Shown here: positions 1-7,986 of the stretch, one piece after another
How positions within the stretch are numbered: the first letter of the stretch is position 1
Layout: the number at the start of each line of letters is the position of its first letter
Source of the DNA: DAOUEH01 sp034430515
GTDB taxonomy: Bacteria; Chloroflexota; Dehalococcoidia; Dehalococcoidales; RBG-16-60-22
Length of the DNA stretch: 37,256 bases
Reading direction: 5' to 3'
Assembly (NCBI GenBank): GCA_034430515.1
Contig: DAOUEP010000016.1
Coordinates: 1-37,256 of the forward strand
Position numbers and translations under genes: made by a program
The notes under the pieces: model-generated
Seen by the model: only the letters and a program-made list of their open reading frames with translations
Told to the model about the DNA's origin: nothing
The model's database searches: none

Positions 1-809
1 TTATCTATCTCGGCCACGTAGAGGTAGCTCATGTTCTCCACCACGCCGATAATTTTCTTCTCCATCTGCCGCGCCATCTTGACCGCCTTGCGGACGACCA
101 TGGCCGTCAGGTCCTGCGGGGTGAAGACGGCAATCATCCCCGAGATGGGCAGGCTCTGCATCACGGTGAGCGGGGCGTCGGCGGTGCCGGGCGGCAGGTC
201 GACGATGAGATAGTCGAGCTTGCCCCAGAGCACCTCCTCCCAGAACTGGGTGATGGCCCGGGCGATGAGCGGCCCGCGCCAGACCACGGCGTCGTCCTCG
301 CTGGCGAGGAGCAAATTGATGGACATCACGGCCACGCCCGAGCGCGACGGGACGGGCATGATGCCGGTCTCGCCGCCGGAGGGGCGCGAGCTGATGCCGA
401 ACATGCGCGGGATGGACGGGCCGGTGATATCGGCGTCGAGGATGCCCACCTCGTAGCCCTGCCGCCGCAGGGCCACCGCCGTCAGGCTGGCCACCAGCGA
501 CTTGCCCACGCCGCCCTTGCCGCTCATCACGGCGATGACGTTGCCAATCTCGTTGAGCTCCTTGGGCTTGGCGTCGGTGAAGGCGACGTTGACTTCTTTG
601 ATACCGGGCAGGGCCCCGGCGACTTTCTCAACGCGCTGCTTGAGCCACTCCTGCGCCTCCGGCAGCAACGCCGCGTTAGCTAAAGTAATCTCCGCCTTGT
701 CGCCGGTTACGGTTACCTCCCGCACCAGGTTCAGCTGCGCCAGAGTGCGCGACGCCCCGGGGACGAGTATCGCCGCCAGGCTTTCGGTTAATTCCTCGCG
801 TGTGGGCAT
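1..809 (-). CDS. mrp: Mrp/NBP35-family Fe-S carrier ATPase (3' end cut by window)
   Basis: Cytoplasmic P-loop ATPase of the Mrp/NBP35 (ParA/MinD-like) family, known as a carrier or scaffold for Fe-S clusters. The first ~80 residues form a DUF59/MIP18-like domain (starts MPTREELTESL); a deviant Walker A, SGKGGVGKS, lies at about residues 95-104, and LDADITGPSIP and IVDLPPGTAD follow as typical switch and Walker B segments. The ATG at 809 is preceded by GGAGG six bases upstream. About 269 codons are visible and the frame is still open at base 1, so the C terminus, including the usual CxxC, is outside the window. It is the last visible gene of the operon starting at 3693, so its Fe-S or metal role is shared with the DUF134/DUF364 genes. 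Confidence 0.93.
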   Translation of the reverse strand, partial: MPTREELTESLAAILVPGASRTLAQLNLVREVTVTGDKAEITLANAALLPEAQEWLKQRVEKVAGALPGIKEVNVAFTDAKPKELNEIGNVIAVMSGKGGVGKSLVASLTAVALRRQGYEVGILDADITGPSIPRMFGISSRPSGGETGIMPVPSRSGVAVMSINLLLASEDDAVVWRGPLIARAITQFWEEVLWGKLDYLIVDLPPGTADAPLTVMQSLPISGMIAVFTPQDLTAMVVRKAVKMARQMEKKIIGVVENMSYLYVAEID

Positions 810-843
810 GACATATCCTCCAAAATCGCTTGGTTACGGCTTA

Positions 844-1152
844 TCAGGCGCCCGCTTCGCCCTCGCCGACCACCAGCTCGTAGCGGGGACGGTCGTCGCG
901 GAAAGTAACCCGCACCGAGACGCGTTTCCCCTCGGCCAGCAGCCTCTCGGACTCGTCGCGCAGGCGCTGCGACTCCGGCGCCTGCAGGAAGGCCACCAGC
1001 GCCTCGAACTTGCGCCGGGCTTCCTCGTCGTCGTCGCCGTCGCGCAAGAGCAGCATCAGGCAGCTGTTGAGCTCCTGCTCGGCCAGGCACTTGAGGCACT
1101 TGCCCGGTATCTCCTTGGTCGAATACCTCGGCTCAAGCTCGAATGATTCCAT
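844..1152 (-). CDS. small acidic protein of unknown function (102 aa)
   Basis: Not recognised. The protein is hydrophilic, with no signal peptide or membrane segment. Near its N terminus is a cysteine pair plus a third cysteine (CLKCLAEQELNSC, about residues 19-31), followed by an acidic patch (DGDDDEEARR) and a Glu/Arg-rich helical stretch. The three cysteines could bind metal, but no fourth ligand is obvious. Start ATG at 1152 has a GAGAGGG ribosome-binding site. It sits 12 bp after the CoA-binding gene and 34 bp before mrp, so it is translated within the same operon. Reading frame and spacing support a real gene; function is open. Confidence 0.7.
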   Translation of the reverse strand: MESFELEPRYSTKEIPGKCLKCLAEQELNSCLMLLLRDGDDDEEARRKFEALVAFLQAPESQRLRDESERLLAEGKRVSVRVTFRDDRPRYELVVGEGEAGA

Positions 1153-1164
1153 TTATCCCTCTCG

Positions 1165-1542
1165 CTAGTTCATCATCACGCAGACGCCGTGGACGACCTT
1201 GAGGCCGTTCTCGCGGCAGTAGTTCACGGCGGCCTCGCTCTCCGAGCCGGGCTGCAGCCAGATGCGCTCCAGGCCCAGCGCCAGGCAGTCCTTGAGGATG
1301 GCCTCGGTGGCCGGCGGCGGCACCACGAAGTCCACCACGTCCACCCGCACCGGCACGTCCCGGATGGTGGCGTAGCATCGCTCGCCGTCCACCGTTTCCA
1401 GGCGGGGGTTGACCGGATAGACCTCGTAGCCGCGCTTTTTAAGATTTTTAATAACCTGGTGGCCGTACTTCTCCGGGTTATCGGTGGCCCCGATGACGGC
1501 GAAGCGCTTCTGGGCCATGAACTCCTCAATCAGGTCCTGCAT
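1165..1542 (-). CDS. CoA-binding protein (YccU/COG1832 type)
   Basis: About 125 residues forming a single Rossmann-like CoA-binding domain, as in succinyl-CoA synthetase alpha subunits. Visible landmarks are FAVIGATDNPEKYGHQV near the N terminus, GYEVYPVNPR, VDVVDFVVPPPAT and IWLQPGSE. The length matches the stand-alone family, whose biochemical role is not established. TTG and ATG codons are adjacent at 1545 and 1542; the ATG is preferred because GGGAGGGG lies five bases upstream of TTG/ATG. It is 14 bp downstream of the zinc-ribbon gene and 12 bp upstream of the 102-aa gene, so it belongs to the metal operon. Confidence 0.9.
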   Translation of the reverse strand: MQDLIEEFMAQKRFAVIGATDNPEKYGHQVIKNLKKRGYEVYPVNPRLETVDGERCYATIRDVPVRVDVVDFVVPPPATEAILKDCLALGLERIWLQPGSESEAAVNYCRENGLKVVHGVCVMMN

Positions 1543-1556
1543 CAATGCCCCTCCCC

Positions 1557-1754
1557 CTACTGCCGGGCCATTTTAGCACCGCACTTGGGGCAGGTCATCT
1601 GGTAGCAGGGCATCCCCTGTTGATGGGGCACCTTGGCGCCGCAGGCCGGGCAGACGCAGTTGCCCGCCGGCCCGGCCCCCGGGCGGTTGCCCCCCATCCG
1701 GCCGCCCCGCTGACCGCCGCCGGACGGCGGCCCCGTACCATCGCCTCTTGGCAT
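1557..1754 (-). CDS. small zinc-ribbon protein with Gly/Pro-rich N terminus
   Basis: 65 residues. The first half is low-complexity Gly/Pro/Arg (PPSGGGQRGGRMGG); the second half is a four-cysteine zinc ribbon, CPACGAKV ... CPKCGAKM, with an extra Cys in between (MPCYQ). Such short proteins often accompany Mrp ATPases and NifX/NafY-type genes in anaerobes. The role is unknown; metal or Fe-S handling is inferred from context. ATG at 1754 has GGGAGGG five bases upstream. It lies 22 bp after the second DUF364 gene. Confidence 0.8.
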   Translation of the reverse strand: MPRGDGTGPPSGGGQRGGRMGGNRPGAGPAGNCVCPACGAKVPHQQGMPCYQMTCPKCGAKMARQ

Positions 1755-1776
1755 AATATCCCTCCCGATAAATAAT

Positions 1777-2529
1777 TCAGTGCGCTTGAAAACAGACCCG
1801 CTCCATCCCCAGCAGCGCCGTCACCCCGGCCCCGGTCACCCCGAAGACGACCAGCCGCTTACTGCGGGCGGCGGCCTCCTCACGGATGGCGTCGAAGGTA
1901 TTGTTGACCAGGGAGCTGCTGGTTACCAGCAGCCGGTCGGCCCAGGCAATCAGCTCGCCGGTGCGGGTGCGGCCGTCCCAGATTTCGGCGCCGTACCTGG
2001 ACTGGCCGATATTATTGGTATTGAGGTCGGTGCAGCCCACGTTGGCCGCCCCGAAGGTCGCTACCAGGCTCTCCAGTATGGCCGGTTGCAGCCCGATGAG
2101 GCCGACGCGGGCCCCCTCCGAGCCGTCTTTCAGGTAGCGGGCAATCTCGGCGGCGCACACCTCCGGCTCCTCGTTGCGGCAGTGCCGCGTGCCCGAAGCC
2201 CGCCCCAGATGCGCCATGACGGCGTTGAGCGCGGCGATAAAGACGGCCCGGCTCTCGCTAATATTCAAATCCAGGCCGAGGATAGCGTTGAGCGAGCCGG
2301 TATAATCGTGGGGGCGGTCGGTAAAGGCCTGGCCGGCGCAGCCCCGGAACCGGGCCTCGACGAGCACCTCCCGGCCTTCCAGCAGGGGGTAGTCGCGGCG
2401 TTGCGGGGCGCCGATGGCCTCGTAAGTGGTCAGCGTCCCGACGCTGACCTGTACCTCTTCCTCGCCGAGGTTGCCGGCGGCGACGAGCTCGGCCAGCTTC
2501 TCCCTGGCCTCTTCCAGGACGGGTCTCAT
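1777..2529 (-). CDS. DUF364 putative heavy-metal chelation protein, copy 2
   Basis: 250 residues. The N-terminal half (about 1-110) resembles the DUF4213 region that precedes DUF364; the C-terminal half carries the DUF364 fold: VGLIGLQPAILESL, then NIGQSRYGAEIWDG and the conserved LLVTSSSLVNNTFDAI. Pfam describes DUF364 as a putative heavy-metal chelation domain; no reaction is established. The ATG at 2529 is one base past the stop of copy 1 (TGA-G-ATG), implying translational coupling. The two copies are clearly related but diverged, so this is an old duplication or recruitment of two paralogues. Confidence 0.85.
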   Translation of the reverse strand: MRPVLEEAREKLAELVAAGNLGEEEVQVSVGTLTTYEAIGAPQRRDYPLLEGREVLVEARFRGCAGQAFTDRPHDYTGSLNAILGLDLNISESRAVFIAALNAVMAHLGRASGTRHCRNEEPEVCAAEIARYLKDGSEGARVGLIGLQPAILESLVATFGAANVGCTDLNTNNIGQSRYGAEIWDGRTRTGELIAWADRLLVTSSSLVNNTFDAIREEAAARSKRLVVFGVTGAGVTALLGMERVCFQAH

Positions 2530-2530
2530 C

Positions 2531-3262
2531 TCAGTCTCGCTCCTTGGTCATGGTGAGCAGCCGGATGCCCTGGAGCTGGCGGAAGGTCGCCCCCTGGGAC
2601 ACGCCGCGCAGGACGGTCTCGGCGTCGGTTACCAGCGTGCCGGACACGGCATCGACGCCGTAGTCGAAGAGGACGGGCGAGAGCGGCGCCGTCCCCCCCA
2701 GAATGACGACGAAGGCGTCGCGGCGGCAGAGGCCGAGTAATTCCGTAATGGTATGATTAATTAAAGCGGTGCCGGTAATGCCGACGACGTCGGCCTGGGG
2801 GATGAGTTCGGCCGACTCGTCCGCTCCCCGGTCGCCCGCCTGCGGGCGCAGTTCGATGACCCAGAGCTCCCCGGCGGCCTCCCTGAGCCGCGGCACGAAG
2901 GGGAAATGTCCTATCAGGGCCACCTTTTTGCCCTTTCCCCGCGCGATGAGGAGGTCGGCGGCGTTAAGCTCGGCGCAGCGCCCCTCGTCCACGGCGAGGA
3001 GGGAGTTGACCGTCGCCATACCGATGGCGGCCTCCGAAGGCCGTGGCGACAGCGCCAGCCGCGCCAGTGCGGCGGCATCCAGCGCTAGCAGGTTCCCGGC
3101 TTCGAGGACGGCGGCCTTGCCGTGGTGGGGGCCGTCTTCGTGGGGCGTCGAGGCCAGGCCGCCGCGGCGCGTCAGCACCGCCGTCTGGAAAGGCCCCTGG
3201 CGGATGTCCCGCACCGGCGCCGCCGTATCCAGCGTCGCCAGGATGGCTTCGATGAGCTTCAC
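2531..3262 (-). CDS. DUF364 putative heavy-metal chelation protein, copy 1
   Basis: 243 residues from a GTG start at 3262. That start is chosen because it forms a GTGA overlap with the stop of the DUF134 gene, and the upstream extension is Pro/Ala-rich shadow sequence. The N-terminal half has FQTAVLTRRGGLASTP and a His/Asp-rich DGPHHGKAA. The C-terminal half has the DUF364 features VALIGHFPFVPRL, AELIPQADVVGITGTALINHT and GGTAPLSPVLFDYGVD. The role in metal or cofactor handling is inferred from the family and operon. The protein is cytoplasmic, without signal or membrane segments. Confidence 0.85.
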   Translation of the reverse strand: MKLIEAILATLDTAAPVRDIRQGPFQTAVLTRRGGLASTPHEDGPHHGKAAVLEAGNLLALDAAALARLALSPRPSEAAIGMATVNSLLAVDEGRCAELNAADLLIARGKGKKVALIGHFPFVPRLREAAGELWVIELRPQAGDRGADESAELIPQADVVGITGTALINHTITELLGLCRRDAFVVILGGTAPLSPVLFDYGVDAVSGTLVTDAETVLRGVSQGATFRQLQGIRLLTMTKERD

Positions 3263-3693
3263 GCGCCCCTCCCCCGGCGCCAGCCCCGCCGGGGCAGCAC
3301 CGGCTGGATATCGGGCGTGCGGCAGGTGGGGCAAACTTGAGGTAGGGTGGCCGCCGTCGGCAGCTCCCACTCGTGCCCGCCGCGGCAGCGAAAGCGCCGC
3401 CCGGCAATCTCGAAGGCGCCGCCCTCAATACGAACCGCCTTGCCGTTGAGCAAAGCGTCGGCGACCTTGCGCCGCGCCGAGGCCAGCACCCGCTGAAAGG
3501 TGGGGCGCGAGACGTTCATCTCGGCGGCGGCCGGTATCTGCTCCAGCCCGGCCAGGTCTTTGAGGCGCAGGGCCTCCATCTCCTCCACCGAGAGGCGCAC
3601 CTCCTCCAGCGAGCGCAGCGGGGTGCCCGCCGGCTTAAAAAAATCTACCGCCGGCAGGCAGGCAACCCGGCGGTTTTTGGGCGGTCTGGTCAC
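3259..3693 (-). CDS. DUF134 (UPF0251) helix-turn-helix regulator with zinc-binding tail
   Basis: 144 residues. The N-terminal part is the UPF0251/DUF134 domain (RPPKNRRVACLP, then LSVEEMEALRLKDLAGLEQ) running into a sigma-70 region-4-like helix-turn-helix (AAEMNVSRPTFQRVLASARR). The C-terminal part carries a possible zinc ribbon (CRGGHEW ... CPTCRTP). Start is GTG at 3693 with GGAGG seven bases upstream. Family members are predicted DNA-binding proteins found beside Mrp and NifX/NafY-type genes. As first gene of its operon, directly behind a palindrome overlapping the transcription start, it is a good candidate for autoregulation (inference). Confidence 0.9.
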   Translation of the reverse strand: MTRPPKNRRVACLPAVDFFKPAGTPLRSLEEVRLSVEEMEALRLKDLAGLEQIPAAAEMNVSRPTFQRVLASARRKVADALLNGKAVRIEGGAFEIAGRRFRCRGGHEWELPTAATLPQVCPTCRTPDIQPVLPRRGWRRGRGA

Positions 3694-3709
3694 TTATTGC
3701 CTCCGCATA

Positions 3710-3759
3710 TTGAGCATATGCCCAATAATTATGATAGCACACGCCCCCGGGCGCGTCAA
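3710..3759 (-). promoter_or_regulatory. promoter and palindromic operator of the DUF134/DUF364/mrp operon
   Basis: On the minus strand, TTGACG (3754-3759) and TATCAT (3731-3736) are separated by 17 bp, a near-consensus sigma-70 promoter. Five bases after the -10 begins TTGGGCATATGCTCAA (3710-3725), a 16-bp palindrome with one mismatched pair. It covers the expected transcription start and lies 16 bp ahead of the GTG at 3693. This position is classical for a repressor site. Binding by the DUF134 protein is inference. Confidence 0.75.
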
Positions 3760-3776
3760 CGCGATACGGCCGGCGG

Positions 3777-4670
3777 CTACCGGAAGGCCTCCTTCACCAG
3801 GGCGACGAAGCGCTTGATGTTGGGGTTATGGTAGGTATCGGCGCGCATGACGACCACCGCCGCCACGTAGAGGTCTTCGTCCAGGGCTACCGTCTTGAGC
3901 CGCTTGCGGGCAATCTGGGCGTCGATGTCCCCGGCGATGGTGAAGCTGATGCCCTTGCCGTCCTCGACCAGCTTCTTGCACCAGTCGACGCTGTCCACCT
4001 CGGCGGCCAGCTGCTGGGGCTCCAGCCCCACGCTGCGGAGCTTGTCGAATATCATGTGGCGGAAGACCGAGCTTTCCGGGCCGGAGATGAGGGGGTAGCC
4101 GGCCAGCTCCCGCCAGGAGAGGGGCTCTTTGGCGAAGACCTGGTTATAGGCGGCGAAGCAGATAATCCGCTGCGGGGCGGAGACCACGGTGCGGCGCAGC
4201 TTATCGGCGTCGTAGTCAAAGTCGGGGACGACGGCCAGGTCGAGGCGGGAATCGAGCACGTCCTGCACCATCTCCATGGCGTTGCCACTGCGCACCGTCA
4301 GCCGGAAGCCGGGTTCGGCCTCAAACATCTGTTGCACCACCGGGCCGATGGTGGCGGTATAGACGCTGGCGATACCGGCCCGCAGCGACGATTCCCGGGC
4401 GGCGCGGATATACATATCGGCGTCCACCATCTGCCGGTAGATGGCCTCGGCGTACCTGAACAGCTCCTCGCCGTGGGGCGTCAGGACGACCTGGCGTTTC
4501 TTGAACTCCAGCAGCTTGACGCGCGTGTATTCCTCCAGCGCCTTGATGTGGTAGGTCACGGCGGGCTGGGTGAGAAAGAGCTTCTCCGCCGCCGAGCTGA
4601 GGCTCTTTTCCCGGGCGACGACGTAGAAGATGACCAGGTTATAGAGGTCGAGATTGGGTACCGTGGTCAC
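3777..4670 (-). CDS. LysR-family transcriptional regulator
   Basis: 297 residues from GTG at 4670, chosen because GGAGG lies five bases upstream and the protein then begins at the usual distance from the winged helix-turn-helix. Residues ~5-65 form the HTH (LYNLVIFYVVAREKSLSSAAE, then LFLTQPAVTYHIKALE). The remainder is the type-2 periplasmic-binding-like effector domain. It lies downstream of, and in the same direction as, the diaphorase genes, separated from them by a hairpin, so it may be transcribed separately. Its target and effector cannot be read from sequence. Confidence 0.93.
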   Translation of the reverse strand: MTTVPNLDLYNLVIFYVVAREKSLSSAAEKLFLTQPAVTYHIKALEEYTRVKLLEFKKRQVVLTPHGEELFRYAEAIYRQMVDADMYIRAARESSLRAGIASVYTATIGPVVQQMFEAEPGFRLTVRSGNAMEMVQDVLDSRLDLAVVPDFDYDADKLRRTVVSAPQRIICFAAYNQVFAKEPLSWRELAGYPLISGPESSVFRHMIFDKLRSVGLEPQQLAAEVDSVDWCKKLVEDGKGISFTIAGDIDAQIARKRLKTVALDEDLYVAAVVVMRADTYHNPNIKRFVALVKEAFR

Positions 4671-4746
4671 TGTCCCTCCATCCGCGGGGAATGCCCCCGA
4701 TATCCTAATCCCCATGATACCACATCGGCGGCGCCGGACATAAACC

Positions 4747-4772
4747 AAGGCACGGCCCTGAGGCCGTGCCTT
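4747..4772 (-). terminator. hairpin after the diaphorase operon
   Basis: Perfect 11-bp inverted repeat AAGGCACGGCC / GGCCGTGCCTT with a CTGA loop, between the stop at 4798 and the LysR start at 4670. On the minus strand it is followed by TTGGTTTAT, only a weak T tract. It is probably a terminator or processing hairpin separating the diaphorase genes from LysR. Confidence 0.6.
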
Positions 4773-4797
4773 ACTTGCTTAGCGTTTAGATTAAGAA

Positions 4798-5514
4798 TTA
4801 TCCCTCGGAGGTCTTGGCCTGGCCGGCCATGGCGCCGATTTCCGCGTAGGGTATCTTTACCCGCGGCAGCTCCGGCTTGCCGTTGGCCCCCATGCGGATG
4901 GCCCCGGTGGGGCAGACGAAGGCGCAGTCACCGCAGCCGATGCAGCCCTCGCCCAGCTCGTAGGCGTAGAAGGGGGCGGCGACCTCTTTATAGATGCCGC
5001 GGTTGACCAGGCTGATGGCCGACTGGCCGATGATTTCCTGACAGGCCCTGACGCACAGCCCGCAGAGGATGCAGTCGTTGTCCCCCAGCGAGAAGCGCGG
5101 CTTTTCCACGCCGTAGGCGGCGGCCAGCTCCTTGATTACCTGGGTATTGGGGCTGCGGGCCAGCAAAAGCTCGATAATGCCCTTGCGCAGCTTGCGCACT
5201 TTCTCCGAGTTGGTCCGAACGACCATGCCCTCCTTGACGGGATAGAGGCAGGAGGCCACGAACCGGAAGCTCTGGCCGCCGTTCTCGCTGACCTCCACCG
5301 TGCAGAGCCGGCAGGCCCCGTAGGAGCGCACCGCCGGGTGGTAGCAGAGGGCGGGTATGTCCCCGATGCCCGGCATCCGCTTGAGGGCCTCGTAGATGGT
5401 CTGTCCGGCGGATACCATGACATCCTTATCATCAACGGTGAAGCGCACCACGTTGGCGTCTTCCGCCTCGACGACATCGACCGATTCTTCGCTGCTGAGC
5501 CAGTACTTGGTCAT
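4798..5514 (-). CDS. HoxU/NuoG-N-like [2Fe-2S]/2x[4Fe-4S] protein of diaphorase module
   Basis: 238 residues. The N-terminal plant-type [2Fe-2S] domain has ligands in CYHPAVRSYGACRLC and VASCLYP (about residues 60-90). Two [4Fe-4S] motifs follow, CILCGLCVRAC (about 150-160) and CIGCGDCAFVC (about 193-205). The segment where HoxU/NuoG normally carry the His-Cys [4Fe-4S] cluster reads LLARSPNTQVIKELAA and has no cysteines, so that cluster is absent. Start is ATG 5514 rather than the adjacent TTG, because AGGAGG is six bases upstream. With the NuoF- and NuoE-like genes upstream it would pass electrons between NADH/flavin and a partner enzyme not present here. Confidence 0.88.
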   Translation of the reverse strand: MTKYWLSSEESVDVVEAEDANVVRFTVDDKDVMVSAGQTIYEALKRMPGIGDIPALCYHPAVRSYGACRLCTVEVSENGGQSFRFVASCLYPVKEGMVVRTNSEKVRKLRKGIIELLLARSPNTQVIKELAAAYGVEKPRFSLGDNDCILCGLCVRACQEIIGQSAISLVNRGIYKEVAAPFYAYELGEGCIGCGDCAFVCPTGAIRMGANGKPELPRVKIPYAEIGAMAGQAKTSEG

Positions 5515-5547
5515 CAACTGCCTCCTTAGGCTGTTTATTCTCCCGAT

Positions 5548-7428
5548 TTATACTTTGATTACGGCACCGAACTTGCAGGAGTCGTAGCAGACCCCGCACT
5601 TGATGCACATTCCCTGGTTGATTACGTGCGGCTGTTTTTTCTCCCCGCTGATGGCGTTGGTAGAGCAGTTGCGGGCGCAGACGCCGCAGCCGGTACACTT
5701 GTCGGCGTCGATGGAGAAGGTTAAAAGCTCGTGGCAGACGCCGGCGGGGCATTTCTTTTCGTTGATATGGGCCAGGTACTCGTCCTTGAAGTACCTGAGG
5801 GTGCTCAGGACCGGGTTGGCCGCCGACTTGCCCAGGGCGCAGAGGGCGCCGTCGTGGAGCACCTCGCCCAGGTCGGCCATCAGCTCCAGGTCTTCGGGGA
5901 CGCCCTGGCCGTGGGTAATGCGATTGAGGATTTCGCTGAGCTTGGCCAGCCCCTCGCGGCAGGGCGTGCACTTGCCGCAGGACTCGCCCTTGAGGAACTC
6001 GATGAAGTAGCGGGCCACGTCCACCATGCAGTTGTCCTCGTCCATGACAATCATGCCGCCGGAGCCCATCATCGAGCCCAGCTTGGTCAGCTCGTCAAAG
6101 TCCACCGGCGTATCCAGGAACTCCTCGGGGATGCAGCCGCCGGAAGGCCCGCCCGTCTGGACGGCCTTGAACTTCTTGCCGTTGGGAATACCCCCGCCGA
6201 TATCGTAAATCATCTCCCGCAGCGTGATGCCGAAGGGCACCTCCACCAGGCCGGAGTTGTTGATTTTGCCCACCAGGGAGAATATCATGGTGCCCTTAGA
6301 GCCCTTGGTGCCTATCTTGCTGTACCAGTCGGCGCCCTTGTTGATGATGAGGGGCACATTGGCCCAGGTCTTGACGTTGTTTAAGAGCGAGGGCCGCTCC
6401 CAGAGGCCCTTCTCCGACATGTGGACGTACTTGGCGCGCGGCTCGCCGACCTTGCCCTCCAGCGAGGCGATGAGGGCGCTGGACTCGCCGCAGACGAAGG
6501 CCCCGCCGCCCTTGTTGATGGTTATCCGGAAACTGAAATCGGTGCCCAGGATGTTATCGCCGAGGAGGCCGTATTCCACGGCCTGGTCCAGGGCCGCCCG
6601 GGCGTGCTCCACGGCCAGGGGGTATTCGTTGCGGACGTAGATGTAGCCCTGGCGGGCGCCGATGGCGTAGGCGCCGATAATCATCCCCTCGATGACGCTG
6701 TGGGGATTGCCTTCTAAAATACTTCTATCCTGATAGGCGCCGGGGTCGCCCTCGTCGGCGTTGCAGAGGACGTATTTCACCTCGCCCTCGGCGGCGCGGC
6801 AGGACTGCCACTTGCGCCCGGTGGGGAAACCGCCGCCGCCCCGCCCCCTCAGCCCAGCCTCGGTAATCTCTTTAACGATGGCTTCCGGCTTCATACCGGC
6901 CAGCACCTTGGCCAGGGCGGTGTAACCGCCGGCGGCGATGTACTGGTCGATGGAGGTGGGGTCTATCTCGCCGTTGGCCCCCAGGATGAGGCGGGTCTGC
7001 CTCTGGTAGAAGGGCACGTCCGGCTCGTAGGTAATCTCTTCGTCGGTGGCCGGGTCGGTGTAGAGCAGGCGCTTGACGACGCCGCCCTTGACGATGGTCT
7101 CGGCGATGATTTCGGGCACGTCCTCGGGCTGCACCCGCTGGTAAAATATCTTCTTGGGGCCGATGACCACCACCGGGCCGCGCTCGCAGAAACCGTGGCA
7201 GCCCGTTTCTTTAAACTCAATCTTGGCGGCCAGCTCCTGCTTCTCGATTTCCTCGGCGAAGGCCGCCACGACGGCCTCGGCACCGGAGGCGCGGCAGCCG
7301 GTGCCGCCGCAGACGGAGATGACGGTGCGGCTGGCGTCCTTATCGGCCTGGAGGGACTTGCGGAGCGCCTCCAGCGCGGCGACGTCGGTCAGTTTCTTAT
7401 CCAGCAGTTTGCGTACTTGCTCTACCAT
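5548..7428 (-). CDS. NuoF/HndC-type NADH-binding flavoprotein subunit
   Basis: 626 residues. Domain order: thioredoxin-like [2Fe-2S] domain (CGGTGC near residue 40 and CHGFC near 70-75); the NADH/FMN domain with GLRGRGGGGFPTG and NADEGDPGAYQDRS; an SLBB segment; a [4Fe-4S] site SCGKCTPC near residue 480; and a C-terminal two-cluster ferredoxin (CTGCGVCARNC, CIKCGVCYDSC, about 570-620). This is the long form known from NAD(P)-reducing and bifurcating hydrogenases (HndC, HydB) and NAD-dependent formate dehydrogenases. All expected cofactor motifs are intact. ATG 7428 has GGGAAGG seven bases upstream. It lies 19 bp after the NuoE-like gene and 33 bp before the next gene. Confidence 0.95.
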   Translation of the reverse strand: MVEQVRKLLDKKLTDVAALEALRKSLQADKDASRTVISVCGGTGCRASGAEAVVAAFAEEIEKQELAAKIEFKETGCHGFCERGPVVVIGPKKIFYQRVQPEDVPEIIAETIVKGGVVKRLLYTDPATDEEITYEPDVPFYQRQTRLILGANGEIDPTSIDQYIAAGGYTALAKVLAGMKPEAIVKEITEAGLRGRGGGGFPTGRKWQSCRAAEGEVKYVLCNADEGDPGAYQDRSILEGNPHSVIEGMIIGAYAIGARQGYIYVRNEYPLAVEHARAALDQAVEYGLLGDNILGTDFSFRITINKGGGAFVCGESSALIASLEGKVGEPRAKYVHMSEKGLWERPSLLNNVKTWANVPLIINKGADWYSKIGTKGSKGTMIFSLVGKINNSGLVEVPFGITLREMIYDIGGGIPNGKKFKAVQTGGPSGGCIPEEFLDTPVDFDELTKLGSMMGSGGMIVMDEDNCMVDVARYFIEFLKGESCGKCTPCREGLAKLSEILNRITHGQGVPEDLELMADLGEVLHDGALCALGKSAANPVLSTLRYFKDEYLAHINEKKCPAGVCHELLTFSIDADKCTGCGVCARNCSTNAISGEKKQPHVINQGMCIKCGVCYDSCKFGAVIKV

Positions 7429-7447
7429 TTTTCAGCCTTCCCGTTGG

Positions 7448-7945
7448 TTATTCGTACTTCTTGAGGATTTTGTCCAGCTTCTCCGGGTTGACCTGGCTCT
7501 CGTACTTCCCGTCCACCACCACCACCGGGCCCAGGGCGCAGCACCCCAGGCAGTTGGCCGTCTCCAGGGTAAAGCGCTCGTCCCCGGTGGTCTCGCCGGG
7601 CTGGAGGTTAAAATCGCGGGCCATCTTGTCCACCAGGCGCTGGCCGCCCTTGACGTGGCAGGCTGTGCCCAGGCAGACGGTAATGGTGTGGCGTCCCCGC
7701 GGCTTGAGGCTGAAGGCCTGGAAGAAGGTGGCCACGGAAAAGACCTGGCTGAGGGGAAGCTCCAGCTTCTGGCTTATCCTGACGATGACGTCCTGGGGGA
7801 TGTAGTTGAACTCGGCCTGGACGTCCTGGAGGAGCGAGATGAGCTGCTCCTTTTTGTCCGCGTAGCTGTCGATGAGACCTTCCACCTTGGCGGCGTTGTT
7901 TTCAAAAATGGCCTGCAGGGCGGTGAAATCCAGCTCGGTATCCAC
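7448..7945 (-). CDS. NuoE/HndA-type [2Fe-2S] subunit
   Basis: 165 residues, the usual length for the 24-kDa thioredoxin-like subunit. [2Fe-2S] ligands are CLGTAC and CLGCC; VATFFQAFSLKP and the preceding helical bundle (QLISLLQDVQAEFNYIP) are typical. The GTG at 7945 is chosen because AGGAGG lies eight bases upstream; a longer open frame reaches 8086 but its translation is Arg/Pro-rich, unlike the family, and overlaps the structured leader. It is the first gene of the diaphorase operon. Confidence 0.94.
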   Translation of the reverse strand: MDTELDFTALQAIFENNAAKVEGLIDSYADKKEQLISLLQDVQAEFNYIPQDVIVRISQKLELPLSQVFSVATFFQAFSLKPRGRHTITVCLGTACHVKGGQRLVDKMARDFNLQPGETTGDERFTLETANCLGCCALGPVVVVDGKYESQVNPEKLDKILKKYE

Positions 7946-7986
7946 GGGCGAAACCTCCTCGGTAACCTTGTCTACATTAAGGGTAT

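Noticed and set aside
3263..3370. Upstream start for DUF364 copy 1
   Set aside because: The extra residues are a shadow of the DUF134 C terminus; the GTGA overlap at 3262 is the natural start.
3828..5006. A 392-codon plus-strand frame across the LysR and HoxU-like genes
   Set aside because: It lies antisense to two clear genes and across their intergenic hairpin; no motif or ribosome-binding site.
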